This document shows positions 52,181-61,504 of a DNA stretch of 64,000 bases, piece after piece. The number at the start of each line of letters is the position of its first letter. Position 1 is the first letter of the stretch. The notes under the pieces are model-generated. The model was given only the letters and a program-made list of their open reading frames with translations. It searched no databases and was not told where the DNA came from. The stretch covers positions 5,385,602-5,449,601 of the forward strand of contig NZ_KB913032.1 in assembly GCF_000384215.1 (NCBI RefSeq). Reading direction: 5' to 3'. The DNA comes from Amycolatopsis alba DSM 44262. GTDB taxonomy: Bacteria > Actinomycetota > Actinomycetes > Mycobacteriales > Pseudonocardiaceae. The translations under genes and the position numbers were made by a program.

Positions 52181-53565
52181 CACAGGAGACGGCCCGACCC
52201 GCGCCCGCCGGTGCCTCGGCGAGCCCTCCGGGCGCCCGCGGCGTCTATGTCGCGCTGGTGCTCGCCGCGATCCTCGGCCAGATGTCCGGCGCGATGCCGA
52301 CGGCCGCGCTCGGCGACATCGCGGTCCGGCTGGAGGCCCCCGCTTCTTCGGTGGGGTTCGCCCATTCGCTGTGCTTCCTGCTGGGCGGCCTGGTCGCGGT
52401 GGTGGTGGCCAGCTACGGGGACTACTCCAGCAGACGGCGGCTGCTGATCGGCTCGCTGGTGGTGACCTGCGCGGGGCTGGCGCTCGCCGCGGTCACCCCG
52501 AACGTCGAGGTGCTCATGGTGGCGCGTGTCCTGCAGAGCGCGTCGGGCGCCGCGTTCCCGCTGGCCCTGCGGGTGCTGTGGGAGACGATGCCCCCGGAGC
52601 GGTTCGGCCGGGCGATGGGCGTCATCACCGCGGCGTACGGCGGGGTGGCAGGCATCGACTCGCTGATCGGCGGCTGGCTGACCGACCACGGCGGCTTCCG
52701 CGCGGTCTTCGGCTTCATGACCGCGTTCGGCGCGCTCGCCCTGTACGCCGCCTTCCGTTCGGTGCCGCGTTCGGAACCGTCGCGGGACGGCAAAATGGAC
52801 TGGTGGGGTGCGGCGGTGCTGTGCCTGAGCCTGGCCTCGATCCAGGCGGCGGCGGGGATGGCCGACGGCCCGGTGCGCTGGCTGCTCCTGTTCGCCGGGC
52901 TCGGGGTGGCGCTGTTCCTCGTGTTCGTCCGGATCGAGGCACGCCGGGAGAACGCCCTGATACCGGCGCGGTACCTGCTCTCGCGGCGGATCTGGCCGAT
53001 GCTGCTGACGTCGGTCCTGCTGCTGACCGGCGTGCTCAGCGTCATCAACTACACGGTCCCGCTGCTCGCGATCTTCCCGGCCGGTGGCTACGGCCATTCG
53101 GCGACGATGATGACCCTGCTGTTCATGGTGCCGCCGTGCGCGGTGACCGTGCTGGCGTCACCGCTCGCCGGCGCGCTCGCTCCGAGGGTGGGCTGGCTCC
53201 GGATCCTGCGGCTGTCGCTGTCCGGGGTGCCGCCGCTGATCGTGGCCATCGCGCTGGCCCACCGCTCGCAGTGGGTGGTGCTCGGCCTGGTGATCCTGCT
53301 CGCCGCGGTCAATTCGGTGGCGCTGACCGCGCTCAACGGGCTCAGTGTCGTACTGGCCCCGCCGGGCAAGGCCGGGGTGCTGCCGGGGATCAACTCCGCG
53401 TGTCTCGGTCTCGGCGGGTCGATCGGCATCGCGCTCGCTTCGCAGCTGTCCGGCCGGATGCCGTCGCCCGGTGACTCGCCGACGGCCGGTTTCGCGGCCG
53501 CGCTGTGGATGGCGGCCATCGCGACCGCGCTCGCCCTTGTGGTCTCCTTCGCCGTCCGGGACTGA
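52177..53565 (+). CDS. MFS transporter
   Basis: Protein of 462 aa with about 14 hydrophobic segments and a short soluble N-terminus. A helix 2-3 loop motif (YGDYSSRRRLL) and ITAAYGGVAGIDSLIGGWL (helix 5 region) fit the DHA2-like group, though motif A is degenerate. Coupled to ferredoxin by ATGA, so expressed with the P450 operon. Probably a second product exporter. Confidence 0.85.
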   Translation: MTQETARPAPAGASASPPGARGVYVALVLAAILGQMSGAMPTAALGDIAVRLEAPASSVGFAHSLCFLLGGLVAVVVASYGDYSSRRRLLIGSLVVTCAGLALAAVTPNVEVLMVARVLQSASGAAFPLALRVLWETMPPERFGRAMGVITAAYGGVAGIDSLIGGWLTDHGGFRAVFGFMTAFGALALYAAFRSVPRSEPSRDGKMDWWGAAVLCLSLASIQAAAGMADGPVRWLLLFAGLGVALFLVFVRIEARRENALIPARYLLSRRIWPMLLTSVLLLTGVLSVINYTVPLLAIFPAGGYGHSATMMTLLFMVPPCAVTVLASPLAGALAPRVGWLRILRLSLSGVPPLIVAIALAHRSQWVVLGLVILLAAVNSVALTALNGLSVVLAPPGKAGVLPGINSACLGLGGSIGIALASQLSGRMPSPGDSPTAGFAAALWMAAIATALALVVSFAVRD

Positions 53566-53591
53566 CCTCCACTACCCGCGCTATTTCCCTT

Positions 53592-53880
53592 GTCCGTGAA
53601 GGCCTCCTTGCGGTCCATCCATGCCCCCGCCGCCACCCTCAACGGGGACGCTGCGCGCCACTGCGTGGATTCAAGTCCCTCAAGGAGGCCCGGTATTTGC
53701 GCGGGTGTATTCCGGTCACCGACCTTGATCAACGGAAGATCCGGGACACTCAACGGCCGGATCAACGAGACCGAGCGTGGAGGATTCAGGACGTTGAACG
53801 TCCCAAATCCTCCACACCCGACCGCCAACCGCACCAACGGGTAAGCAAATACTGGTCCTCAAGGAGGCCTTCACGGACTT
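53592..53880. repeat. Third 109-base element, split by a hairpin module
   Basis: 53592-53690 is the element in the same orientation as the other copies, ending in CTCAAGGAGGCC. The same 12 bases recur at 53858-53869 and lead into the normal right end CTTCACGGACTT. The 167 bases between (53691-53857) match, inverted, the two ends of the array at 34690-35059 (for example GTAAGCAAATACTGGTC). The module therefore looks inserted into the terminal repeat with a 12-base duplication. Confidence 0.75.
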
Positions 53881-53905
53881 GAGCCTCCGGAGAGGGCGAC
53901 GTGAA

Positions 53906-53939
53906 AAGGGCCCCGGTGCGGGTGACGCACCGGGGCCCT
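53906..53939 (-). terminator. Terminator of the SARP-glycosyltransferase unit
   Basis: AGGGCCCCGGTGCG and CGCACCGGGGCCCT form a perfect 14-base stem with a short loop. On the minus strand it is followed by TTTTCAC. It lies about 50 bases beyond the glycosyltransferase stop. Confidence 0.85.
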
Positions 53940-53991
53940 GGCGGGGCCGGCCCTTTCCGCTCTGGGGGTGGCGGGCGGGGCGGGCCCTGGT

Positions 53992-55158
53992 TCAGATCGC
54001 GGGGGCCGAAGCCACCCGCTCCAGTTCGGCGACCACCGCGGCCGGTGACGGCTGGGCGCGCATCTCCTCTTGCAGTGCCAGCGCCGCGGCCCGGAAGCCC
54101 GGCTCAAAAAGCAGACGCCCGACCTGGGCCGCGACGGCCTCTTCGGTCGCTTCGTCGCGGGTGAGCACCTCGCCCGCCCCCTTCGCCAGCACGCGGCCCG
54201 CGTGCGCGGTGTGATCCGGCAGCTGCGGTACGAGCAGCATCGGGACACCGTTCGACAGCGCGGTGAGGATGCTCGCCGCCCCGCCGTGCGAAACGAGCAG
54301 GTCGCAGTGCGCGAGCAGGCCGTCCAGCGGCGCGTCGACGTACAGCGAGACATCGTCCGGCACCGGGCCGAGCAGGTCGAGCTGTGCCGACGAGCACGCC
54401 AGTACGACGTGCACGTCCAGCTTCCGCAGTACTTCGACGATCCGGCCCGCGAGGAAGAGCCGGGGGTGCAGCTTCGCCATCGTGTGCCCCCAGCTGACGC
54501 ACACCGTCGGCCGCCGATCGCGCGGCGGCGGGGCCGGGAGCGGGCCGGGGCCGTTGAACGGGAGGTACCGGACCGGGAGGCGCCGATGGTCCGACGGCAG
54601 TTGCAGTGAAGCCGGGGCCGGGTCGATGGTGCACGCCCCGAAGGGGTCGAATCCGGTGACACCGTGCCGTTCCGCCAGCGGCGCCAGCGCCGAGGGCAGG
54701 ACGGTGCGGGCGCGCAGCATCAGATCGGTGCCGTAGAGGTGGCGGATCGCGGGCACGCCCGCCGCCGCCGCGCAGATCGGCCCGGCCAGCGCGGTCGGTT
54801 CGTACACCACGAGATCCGGTCGCCACCGCCCGGCCAGCTCCAGCAGCCCGCCGGTCATGGACTCCGCGTGGGCGAGGAACATCTCCATCGCCCGCGGCCC
54901 GTTCCCGCCGCGCGCCGCGCCTCCCCACGGGACGTCGGTGTCCTTTGCAGAGGGAAGGACGTAGCGGCGGACCATGTCGGCCGCGGCCACGTCGGTCCCT
55001 ACGGTCGCACCCGGCAGTCCGGTCCCGGTCACCAGTGCCTCGGCGGCGGGCTGGCTGGCCAGCAGTACCTCGTGGCCCGCCGAACGCAACGCCCACGCCA
55101 TCGGTACCAGCGCGTACAGATGGGAAGGCCAGGCCCAAGCGGTCAGAAGTACGCGCAT
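53992..55158 (-). CDS. GT-B glycosyltransferase (family 1)
   Basis: Protein of 388 aa starting MRVLLTAWAWPSHLYALVPM; C-terminal domain with LVSHGGAASILTALSNGVPML and PDHTAHAGRVLAKG. Third glycosyltransferase of the cluster. The stop of the SARP gene and this start overlap as TGATG, so regulator and transferase are made together. With the two others it could build a chain of deoxysugars. Confidence 0.9.
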   Translation of the reverse strand: MRVLLTAWAWPSHLYALVPMAWALRSAGHEVLLASQPAAEALVTGTGLPGATVGTDVAAADMVRRYVLPSAKDTDVPWGGAARGGNGPRAMEMFLAHAESMTGGLLELAGRWRPDLVVYEPTALAGPICAAAAGVPAIRHLYGTDLMLRARTVLPSALAPLAERHGVTGFDPFGACTIDPAPASLQLPSDHRRLPVRYLPFNGPGPLPAPPPRDRRPTVCVSWGHTMAKLHPRLFLAGRIVEVLRKLDVHVVLACSSAQLDLLGPVPDDVSLYVDAPLDGLLAHCDLLVSHGGAASILTALSNGVPMLLVPQLPDHTAHAGRVLAKGAGEVLTRDEATEEAVAAQVGRLLFEPGFRAAALALQEEMRAQPSPAAVVAELERVASAPAI

Positions 55159-57062
55159 CAGAGGGCTCGCTGCGCGTATTGAAGCCGGAAGGACTCCTGT
55201 GCCGGGATGTCGAACGTGCCCTCGGTGAGCATCTCGGAAAGCCGGGTGTGCTCCTCGATGAGCTGGTGCCCCACGGCGCGGATGCAAGGCAGGCAATGGC
55301 AAGTGCTCGAGTCGTCCTCCTGGATGGTCACCAGGCACAGCTCGGCGAGTTCGTCGAGGATCGTCTCCGCGATGTACTCCGGGGCGGAGAGGCGGGCCGC
55401 GAGTTCGGCGGTGGACACCGTGCCCGCCGCGGCTTCGGTCACTATCCGGAACGCGGCCCTGCCCGGCGGCGTCAGGCACAGATAGCTCTGCCAGACCCCG
55501 GCTCGAAGGCCGAGCGGATCGCTGGTGGCGCCACCGTCCCTCGCCAGTTCCGCCTTGATCCAGCGGACGGCTCGGGCGGGTGTCCAATGTGGACGTACTT
55601 TCAGCCGGTTCGCCACGGTCGCCAGCGCACCGGGCAGCCCGTCGCACAACCGCAGCAATTCGCTGTCGGCCGCGGGCGTGCCTTCCTTGTCGCGGCCGAG
55701 ACAGCCGGCGAGCATCACCCCGCTTTGCTCGAGGTCCAGCGGCGACAGCTCGATCACCGTGGCCGAAGGCGACGGGGCGAGCCGTCGCCTGCTGATCACG
55801 ATCACCGCGCAGCCGTCCCCGGACGGCGTCAGCCCGGCGAGCTGGTCCAGATTCGTCACGTCCTCGAAGACGGTCAGCAACCGCCGGTCCGACGTGAGCG
55901 AGCGGAAGCGGAGCATCCGGTCGTGGGTGCCGGAGGGCAGATCGGGGTGCTGATTGTCGAGCGCGCGGAGGAAATGACCGAGGATTTCGTTCTTGTCCAA
56001 AGGATTGCCGTCGTCGTCGATGAGCCGGGCGTAGAGCTGGCCATCGGGGTAGTGATGGCGCACCGAATGCGCGACATCGACGGCGAAGGCGGATTTGCCC
56101 GAAGCGGGCGGTCCGGTCACCACGATCGTCGCGGGGCCGCTCGCTTCACCGGCGCACAACGCGGCCAGTGCCACCGATCGCGGTTCGTCCCGGCTCAGGA
56201 GATTGTTGCGTCTCGGCGGCAGCTGGCACTGCGGCTCGACGAGCGTCACCCGACGCACCTCGTCGTCCAGCGGCAGGTCCAGCGAACCGTCGGCGTCGAG
56301 CACGGCACGGTGCAGCCGCTGCAGTTCCTCCGACGGGTCGAGTCCGAGTTCCTGATTCAAGGCGGTGCGCAGTTGCTGGTAGACGCGGAGGGCCTCCGCC
56401 CGCCGTCCCGCCCGGTGCAGCGCGATGATCAGTTTCGATTGCAGGCTCTCGTTGGTCGGCTCCTGGCCGACCAGTCTGGCGAGTTCGCCGATCAGTTCGT
56501 GATGCCGCCCGAGCCGGAGATCCGCCTCCAGCCGGAGTTCCAGCGCGTTGCGGCGGAATTCGTCCAGCCGCAGGATCTCGGCGTGCAGCACCGGTCCCAC
56601 GTTGACGTCCGCCAGCGCAGGGCCGCGCCACAGCAGGCCGGCGTGGGTGAGGGTGGCGGCGGCATCGGTCCAGCGGCCCGCCGAACATTCCAGCCGTCCT
56701 TGGTTCACCAGCTGTTCGAAGCGGTACGCGTCAAGGCATTCGGGTTCGTAGTTGAGGCTGTACCCGCCCGGCGAGGTCTGCAGACTGGGCAGCGGCCTGG
56801 TGTCGTATTCCTCCGACGTCGGCAGCCCGGTGCGCTGGAGGCGGAGCAGCTTGCGCAGCTGGTAGATGTAAGTCTGCATGGTGGTCGTGACGCTGACCGG
56901 AGGGTTGTCCTCCCAGAGCTCTTCCAGGATCTGTTCGTTGCGCACCACCCGGCCGGAATGCAGTGCGAGCAGGGCGAGCACCTGGCGCAGTTTTGCCGCT
57001 GTCGGGGTGATAATGGCGTTGAGGTGGACGACTTCCAACGGACCGAGCACACTGATTCTCAC
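55158..57062 (-). CDS. SARP-family pathway activator with NTPase domain
   Basis: Protein of 634 aa from GTG 57062 (GGGGGG site). Residues 1-105 are the OmpR-like DNA-binding domain (MRISVLGPLEVV), ~110-255 the BTAD domain (ending LGLDPSEELQRLHRAVLDAD), and ~285-500 an NB-ARC-like NTPase with Walker A GPPASGKS (317-324). The TPR part of AfsR-type proteins is missing; a shorter helical C-terminus with a CHCLPC motif takes its place and might bind metal. It is the obvious candidate to bind the paired heptamers found before six operons. Expressed with the glycosyltransferase behind it. Confidence 0.9.
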   Translation of the reverse strand: MRISVLGPLEVVHLNAIITPTAAKLRQVLALLALHSGRVVRNEQILEELWEDNPPVSVTTTMQTYIYQLRKLLRLQRTGLPTSEEYDTRPLPSLQTSPGGYSLNYEPECLDAYRFEQLVNQGRLECSAGRWTDAAATLTHAGLLWRGPALADVNVGPVLHAEILRLDEFRRNALELRLEADLRLGRHHELIGELARLVGQEPTNESLQSKLIIALHRAGRRAEALRVYQQLRTALNQELGLDPSEELQRLHRAVLDADGSLDLPLDDEVRRVTLVEPQCQLPPRRNNLLSRDEPRSVALAALCAGEASGPATIVVTGPPASGKSAFAVDVAHSVRHHYPDGQLYARLIDDDGNPLDKNEILGHFLRALDNQHPDLPSGTHDRMLRFRSLTSDRRLLTVFEDVTNLDQLAGLTPSGDGCAVIVISRRRLAPSPSATVIELSPLDLEQSGVMLAGCLGRDKEGTPAADSELLRLCDGLPGALATVANRLKVRPHWTPARAVRWIKAELARDGGATSDPLGLRAGVWQSYLCLTPPGRAAFRIVTEAAAGTVSTAELAARLSAPEYIAETILDELAELCLVTIQEDDSSTCHCLPCIRAVGHQLIEEHTRLSEMLTEGTFDIPAQESFRLQYAQRAL

Positions 57063-57756
57063 GGTGGGCCCCCCAAGGCTCGACAAGTAAGATTACTCGC
57101 GCTAATAGTTTCAAAATGACCAGTCAGGGTCTACGGCCAGATGGGCGATAAAAGAAACACGGACCGTGATATCGTGCCGAGAGCCGCATTTCGGACGGTG
57201 TCTGAATTCAGTTGAAATCCGTAAAAATGTATGCGATCTTCTGGGAAGAATGGTGCATTACGGACATTTGGTAAGCCGTCACGGGAGCCGTGAGCGACCG
57301 GTCCGGGTTGTGCCGCGGGTTGGACGGGAGCCGGGTCGTCGAGGATGACGCCCGCTGTCTTGGTGTAGTTCGATATGGTGAATTATCCCCGCCGAGGGCG
57401 GTTCCGGCCGTTGCCCAAAGGAGCAGCAAGCGGCTGACCGGTGAAAAGAGCGGCCAATTGTCAGACATTAGGGTCTTGATGATTAGACTTAATGTCACTA
57501 TTTCGAACCTTGGCGGCCTCGCGTATCCCGCTGGCCGGGCAAGGAGGCCTGTGACCTGGCCTTGGTGGACGTCACACTCGCGAGGCCGGTCGATCATGGG
57601 CCCGGCGGCGCGCGCCCGCGGGGCGGCAAAGAGATTCCCGCCGAACATTCCCGGTGGAACGGGATGATCGGCGGGAACCCTTTTTTCTATTTCTTTTTCG
57701 GCTTTCCGGGGTCCGGTTGCGGCCGCTGATTTATTCGCCGGATGAAATCCCGATTC
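57063..57756. other. Long non-coding region upstream of the SARP gene
   Basis: About 690 bases without a supported gene; the left third is AT-rich by the standards of this DNA. It holds the SARP promoter and probably a long leader, and near its right end the hairpin at 57635-57686. Short frames here have poor codon composition and no ribosome sites. Confidence 0.6.
57635..57686 (+). terminator. Rho-independent-type hairpin
   Basis: Perfect stem TTCCCGCCGA / TCGGCGGGAA with an inner secondary stem, followed by CCCTTTTTT. The orientation is rightward although no rightward gene precedes it; it may block antisense reading into the leftward operon or end an unrecognised small RNA. Confidence 0.6.
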
Positions 57757-59013
57757 TCATCGGGAATGATTCGCGGACTTCTCGAAGCCTGCGGCGGGCG
57801 CCTCGATGTCGATCTTGCGAATGGACCATTGAGCGATTTTGAGCGACAGCGAAACGGCCTCGGTCGCGTGCTCGGTCACGGCCTCGCGATACCGGCCGAA
57901 CGCGGCGGGCAGGGTGGTGCCGCCGTCGGCGACCTGACGGAACAACCGGGTGAGCAAGGCCGCGTCCCAGGCGGCGCTGTTCGCCCCGACACCGCCGGAC
58001 GGCGGCATCGTGTGCGCCGCGTCGCCGAGCGCCACGATCCGGTCCGTGCCCCAGGGGCGGACCGGAAGGTCTGCCCGCAGCGAGACCGCGAAGGTGTCCC
58101 TGGGGTCGCCGAGGCCGAACAGGCCGCGCAGGCCGGGGTGCCAGTCACGCATCCGGACGGCGGCGAAGCCCGCCAGCGCCCGGCCGTCCAGCGCGAAGAA
58201 CTCCGGGTCCGGCATCGCCAGTTCGTCGCGATGCACGTTGAGCACAGCCATGTAGTAGTCCTCGCCCGGCGGCAGGTCCAGCCCCGGCCAGAGCCGGGCC
58301 GCCGCCCGTGACGGCGGCTCACGGAAGACCATCGGCATCAGGCCGAGGTGGTGCCCGTCGGAGCCGATCACATAGCTGAACGCGCCGCGAAGCCCTTCGG
58401 GCAGACCCGCCCGGTGCACCCCCTCCATCGGCAGACGGGCGAAGACCGTCCGCACGCCCAGGTCCCTGGGGCGCTCCGCCGGGCAAAGCTGGTTCCGGAC
58501 CACCGAGTTCGCCCCGTCCGCCGCGACGAGGACGTCCCCGGTCGCGGATTCACCGGAAGCGAAGTGGGCGGTGACGCCGTCCGCGTCCTCCTCGACCCTG
58601 GTGAGCCGACGGCCGAACCGCACCACGTCGCCGAGCCCGGCGAGCAGGACCCGCCGCAGGGTGACCCGATCGACGGCGTCGATCTTGTCCGGCCCAGGGC
58701 CCCGCGGATCGTCGAACTCCGGTGCCCACTGCGGGTGCAACTGCTCGTCGAAGGCCAGCAGGCCGTGCCCGTGGCGTTCGTTCGAGGTGGCCAGCAGCAG
58801 TTCGAGCACCCGCGGCGGCAGGCATTCGCGCATCGCCCGCTCGCCGTCCGGGCTGATCCGCAGCCGGTAGCCCTGGGTCCGTACCCGCGGCGACTCGTCG
58901 CGTTCGTGCACCGTGACGGGCAAGCCCGCCGCGTGCAGGCCCTGCGCCAGGATCAGCCCGCCGACGCCTCCGCCGATGATGACCACCCGTGGCCCGTGAC
59001 GTCCTGAGGACAT
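57757..59013 (-). CDS. FAD-dependent monooxygenase
   Basis: Protein of 418 aa of the group A flavin monooxygenase family without the C-terminal thioredoxin-like domain. FAD fold VVIIGGGVGGLILAQGL (GGGVGG at 14-19), DG motif LVAADGANSVVR, and GD motif IVALGDAAHTMPPSGGVGANSA. It is more like tetracycline- or salicylate-type hydroxylases than the 524-aa enzyme. Last gene of the leftward polyketide operon. Likely hydroxylation or Baeyer-Villiger-type ring opening of the polyphenol. Confidence 0.9.
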   Translation of the reverse strand: MSSGRHGPRVVIIGGGVGGLILAQGLHAAGLPVTVHERDESPRVRTQGYRLRISPDGERAMRECLPPRVLELLLATSNERHGHGLLAFDEQLHPQWAPEFDDPRGPGPDKIDAVDRVTLRRVLLAGLGDVVRFGRRLTRVEEDADGVTAHFASGESATGDVLVAADGANSVVRNQLCPAERPRDLGVRTVFARLPMEGVHRAGLPEGLRGAFSYVIGSDGHHLGLMPMVFREPPSRAAARLWPGLDLPPGEDYYMAVLNVHRDELAMPDPEFFALDGRALAGFAAVRMRDWHPGLRGLFGLGDPRDTFAVSLRADLPVRPWGTDRIVALGDAAHTMPPSGGVGANSAAWDAALLTRLFRQVADGGTTLPAAFGRYREAVTEHATEAVSLSLKIAQWSIRKIDIEAPAAGFEKSANHSR

Positions 59014-59134
59014 GCCGTTTCCTCTCTCTTGTCGCCGTGCGCGGCTTCCGTCGCGGGAGCCACGACGCAGCCGGCGCCGGCGCCGAGGGCCGCCAAACCT
59101 CGAAGCGGCAAGGAAACCCAGCGGCGCAAGGCGC

Positions 59135-59449
59135 TCAACACGGCTCGCCGAAGCCGTCGAGCACCCGGTAGACGCCGAACGGGCGGGCCAGCGCCATGTC
59201 CCGGTACGGCCGCAGCGGCGCGGTGCTGTCCCGGTGGGACGCGCCGGTTTCCCAGGCGTCGAAGGCTTCCTGGTCGGCCCAGTCGCTGATGACGATGAAT
59301 TCGGCGCTGTCGTGCACCGAGCCGAGCAGTTCGTTGCCGAGCAGTCCGGGGGTCCCGCTCAGCTCCTCACTGGTCCGGCGATAGGCGGCCCGCAGGCCCT
59401 CGCCGTCGGCGGTGCGGTGGAACAGCAGGACCCGCACCTTGCCCGGCAT
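59135..59449 (-). CDS. Antibiotic-biosynthesis-type monooxygenase (ABM fold)
   Basis: Protein of 104 aa, dimeric ferredoxin-like alpha+beta fold (VRVLLFHRT, FIVISDWADQEAFDAWE). This cofactor-free family oxidises anthrones or hydroquinones to quinones in aromatic polyketide pathways (ActVA-Orf6 type). Start overlaps the stop of the second ABM gene as TGATG. The two adjacent ABM genes may form a heterodimer or act in sequence. Confidence 0.82.
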   Translation of the reverse strand: MPGKVRVLLFHRTADGEGLRAAYRRTSEELSGTPGLLGNELLGSVHDSAEFIVISDWADQEAFDAWETGASHRDSTAPLRPYRDMALARPFGVYRVLDGFGEPC

Positions 59450-59781
59450 CAGCCGCCACCAGGGAGGTGGGCGACCACCCGCATGGTGACCATCGAGCCG
59501 CCGGAGCGGTACGGGTGGAGCTTCTGCCGGTGGGTCAGGTGCCGGTCGCTCGTCTCGAACTCGCGGAACGCCGGTTCGCTCACCCAGTCGCTGACGATGT
59601 AGTAGACGCTGCCGCCGTTCTCGGGGTCTTCTTCGTCCGAGCGCGACAGCCATTGGCCGAGATTCGCCGGATGGGTGACCACCGAGTCGCCGACCTCCGA
59701 CCAGACCCGCTCGAAGTCGGGCCCCATGCCCGGTTTGATCAGCATCCGCAACATCACCCGGAAGACCGTGTCGGTGGCCAT
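59449..59781 (-). CDS. Antibiotic-biosynthesis-type monooxygenase (ABM fold)
   Basis: Protein of 110 aa, ABM-like: FRVMLRMLIKPGMGPDFERVW, then YYIVSDWVSEPAFREFE. Overlaps both neighbours by TGATG junctions, so its level is locked to the ketoreductase and the other ABM protein. Probable quinone-forming oxygenase acting on the nascent polyphenol. Confidence 0.82.
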   Translation of the reverse strand: MATDTVFRVMLRMLIKPGMGPDFERVWSEVGDSVVTHPANLGQWLSRSDEEDPENGGSVYYIVSDWVSEPAFREFETSDRHLTHRQKLHPYRSGGSMVTMRVVAHLPGGG

Positions 59782-60533
59782 CAGGAAATACCCCCGTCCA
59801 CGCTGAGCACCGAACCGGTGACGTACCGGGCGAGATCGCTGGCCAGCCAGAGCGCGGCACCGGCGACCTCGGCCGGGGTGCCCAGCCGCCGCAGGGCGGT
59901 CTTCTCGGAGTAGCGCCGCACCATGGTTTCGCGGGTTTCCTCGGGCAGCGCGTCCATCGCCTCGGTGGCGATCACGCCGAGGGCGAGCACGTTGAAGCGG
60001 ACACCGCGGCCGCCGAACTCCTTGGCCAGCGACCTGCTTAAACCCTGCAGCGCGGCCTTGGTCGCGGTGTAGTGCGCGCGCAGCGGGATCCCGGCGTCGA
60101 TGGACTTGGAGCCGATGCTGATCACCGAACCGCCGGCGTCGAGCAGTTCGATCGCCCGCTGGGTCACCAGGTGCACCGCGGTCAGGTTGGTCGCGAGCAC
60201 CCGGTGCCACTCGTCGAGCGGGAGCTCGGCGTAGGGGATGTGGCTGATCGCCCCGGCGTTGTTCACGACCACGTCCAGCGTGCCGTACTGCGAGCGCACG
60301 ACCTCGAACAGCCGGTCGATTTCGCCCGCGTCGGTCAGGTCGGCCCTGACCACGTGGTGCTTGCCGCCGATCTCTTCGAGTTCCCGTTGCAGGGAGGCCG
60401 AAGCTTCGGAATCGGTGCGGTGGCAGGTGATGACGTCCATGCCGTGCCGGGCGTATTCGAGCGCGATGCCGCGGCCGACACCCCGGCTCCCACCGGTCAC
60501 GAGCGCCTTCTTGCCCCTCAGCCCAAGATCCAT
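59781..60533 (-). CDS. SDR ketoreductase
   Basis: Protein of 250 aa, classical [49 protein letters not shown]. Located in the core polyketide operon between ABM and DUF1772 genes, so it may act on the polyketide chain or an early ring. Close relative of 46855-47604, which suggests duplication and divergence. Confidence 0.88.
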   Translation of the reverse strand: MDLGLRGKKALVTGGSRGVGRGIALEYARHGMDVITCHRTDSEASASLQRELEEIGGKHHVVRADLTDAGEIDRLFEVVRSQYGTLDVVVNNAGAISHIPYAELPLDEWHRVLATNLTAVHLVTQRAIELLDAGGSVISIGSKSIDAGIPLRAHYTATKAALQGLSRSLAKEFGGRGVRFNVLALGVIATEAMDALPEETRETMVRRYSEKTALRRLGTPAEVAGAALWLASDLARYVTGSVLSVDGGIS

Positions 60534-60561
60534 CGGAATGCTCCTCGTCTTCTTCGTCGGG

Positions 60562-61032
60562 TCAGATCCGTGTGCTCAGCAGGAAACCGAGCGCGGCGCA
60601 GTTCAGCGCGAACGCGAGCACGGAGAGCGTGCCGCGGACGCGATTCCAAGCGCCCCAATGCTTTCGAGGGTCCAGCCGAGCGAAGTCGGCGGGCAGGTTG
60701 TCCGGGTCGAGGGTGCGGAGCCACTTGTTCACCGGCACGTTCTTCACCAGCGAGATGACCATGGCGGTGACGGTCAGCAGCGCGGCGACGCCGAACGCCA
60801 CCCGGCGCGGCCCGTCGTCGGCGAACACCAGCGCCAGGTCCCCGGCGAAGGTGACGACGAAACACACGGGCATGAACGGGTCGTAGCGGGTGGCGAAGAA
60901 GGCGTGCGCCTGGACGTACCGGTCCGGCGGGAGACCGCGCAGCAGCGGCCAGCCGCCGAGCTGCGTGCCGACGAGCACCCCGGCCGCCAGGCCGTTCGCC
61001 AGCAGTACCAAGGGAAGCAGCAACCCGAGCAC
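60562..61032 (-). CDS. DUF1772 membrane protein (anthrone-oxygenase-like)
   Basis: Protein of 156 aa from GTG 61032 (GGGGGA upstream), with four hydrophobic segments and conserved NVPVNKWL...W-N motifs. Members of this family oxidise anthrones or act with ABM proteins in aromatic polyketide clusters. Related to the protein at 63108-63566; both have the NVPxN motif ([18 protein letters not shown]). May be the membrane part of an oxidation system. Confidence 0.8.
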   Translation of the reverse strand: MLGLLLPLVLLANGLAAGVLVGTQLGGWPLLRGLPPDRYVQAHAFFATRYDPFMPVCFVVTFAGDLALVFADDGPRRVAFGVAALLTVTAMVISLVKNVPVNKWLRTLDPDNLPADFARLDPRKHWGAWNRVRGTLSVLAFALNCAALGFLLSTRI

Positions 61033-61047
61033 GGCGTCCCCCGGTGG

Positions 61048-61503
61048 CTAACGGACCGCGGCGAGCTGTTCGAGCCGGTCCCTGATCAGCTTCTGCTGGA
61101 TGCCGGTGTTGTGGTCGAGCCGCCGCCGCATGCCCTCGTCGTCGATCGGCGCGGCGGGCTTCATCTCGAAGTCCTGCACCCAGCGCATCCGGGTGCCGTC
61201 CGGGGTTTCGCTGTACTCCCAGTAGATCCACATGTACTTGAACGGCCCGGTCTGCACCCGCTGCGAACGGACGGTGTAGGTCTCGTGATCCGGCGTCCGC
61301 GCCGAGACCCAGTCCCACACCTTGCCGTTCTCGTCGGGGTGCAGCGCCAGCCGGAACACGATGGTGCCGTCCCGTTCGGAGAGGATCTCGGCGGCCGAGT
61401 ACTCGCTGAAGAGCTCGGTCCAGGACTCGATGTCGTTGGTGCGCTCCCACACCAGCTCCAGCGGGGCGTTGATGAGGATCTCGTTGTCCACGTGACCGGA
61501 CAT
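61048..61503 (-). CDS. SRPBCC polyketide aromatase/cyclase
   Basis: Protein of 151 aa, START-like helix-grip fold: ILINAPLELVWERTNDIESWTELF, then VWDWVSART and WVQDFEMKP. The length matches single-domain aromatase/cyclases (TcmN N-terminal or WhiE-ORFVI type) that fold the first ring of pentangular polyphenols. Located two bases after the ACP gene. No second cyclase is in the window; others probably lie to the right. Confidence 0.88.
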   Translation of the reverse strand: MSGHVDNEILINAPLELVWERTNDIESWTELFSEYSAAEILSERDGTIVFRLALHPDENGKVWDWVSARTPDHETYTVRSQRVQTGPFKYMWIYWEYSETPDGTRMRWVQDFEMKPAAPIDDEGMRRRLDHNTGIQQKLIRDRLEQLAAVR

Positions 61504-61504
61504 C

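Noticed and set aside
57208..57648. Leftward 146-codon frame in the SARP upstream region
   Set aside because: No ribosome site, poor third-position GC, and a start inside the T-tailed hairpin region; more likely non-coding.
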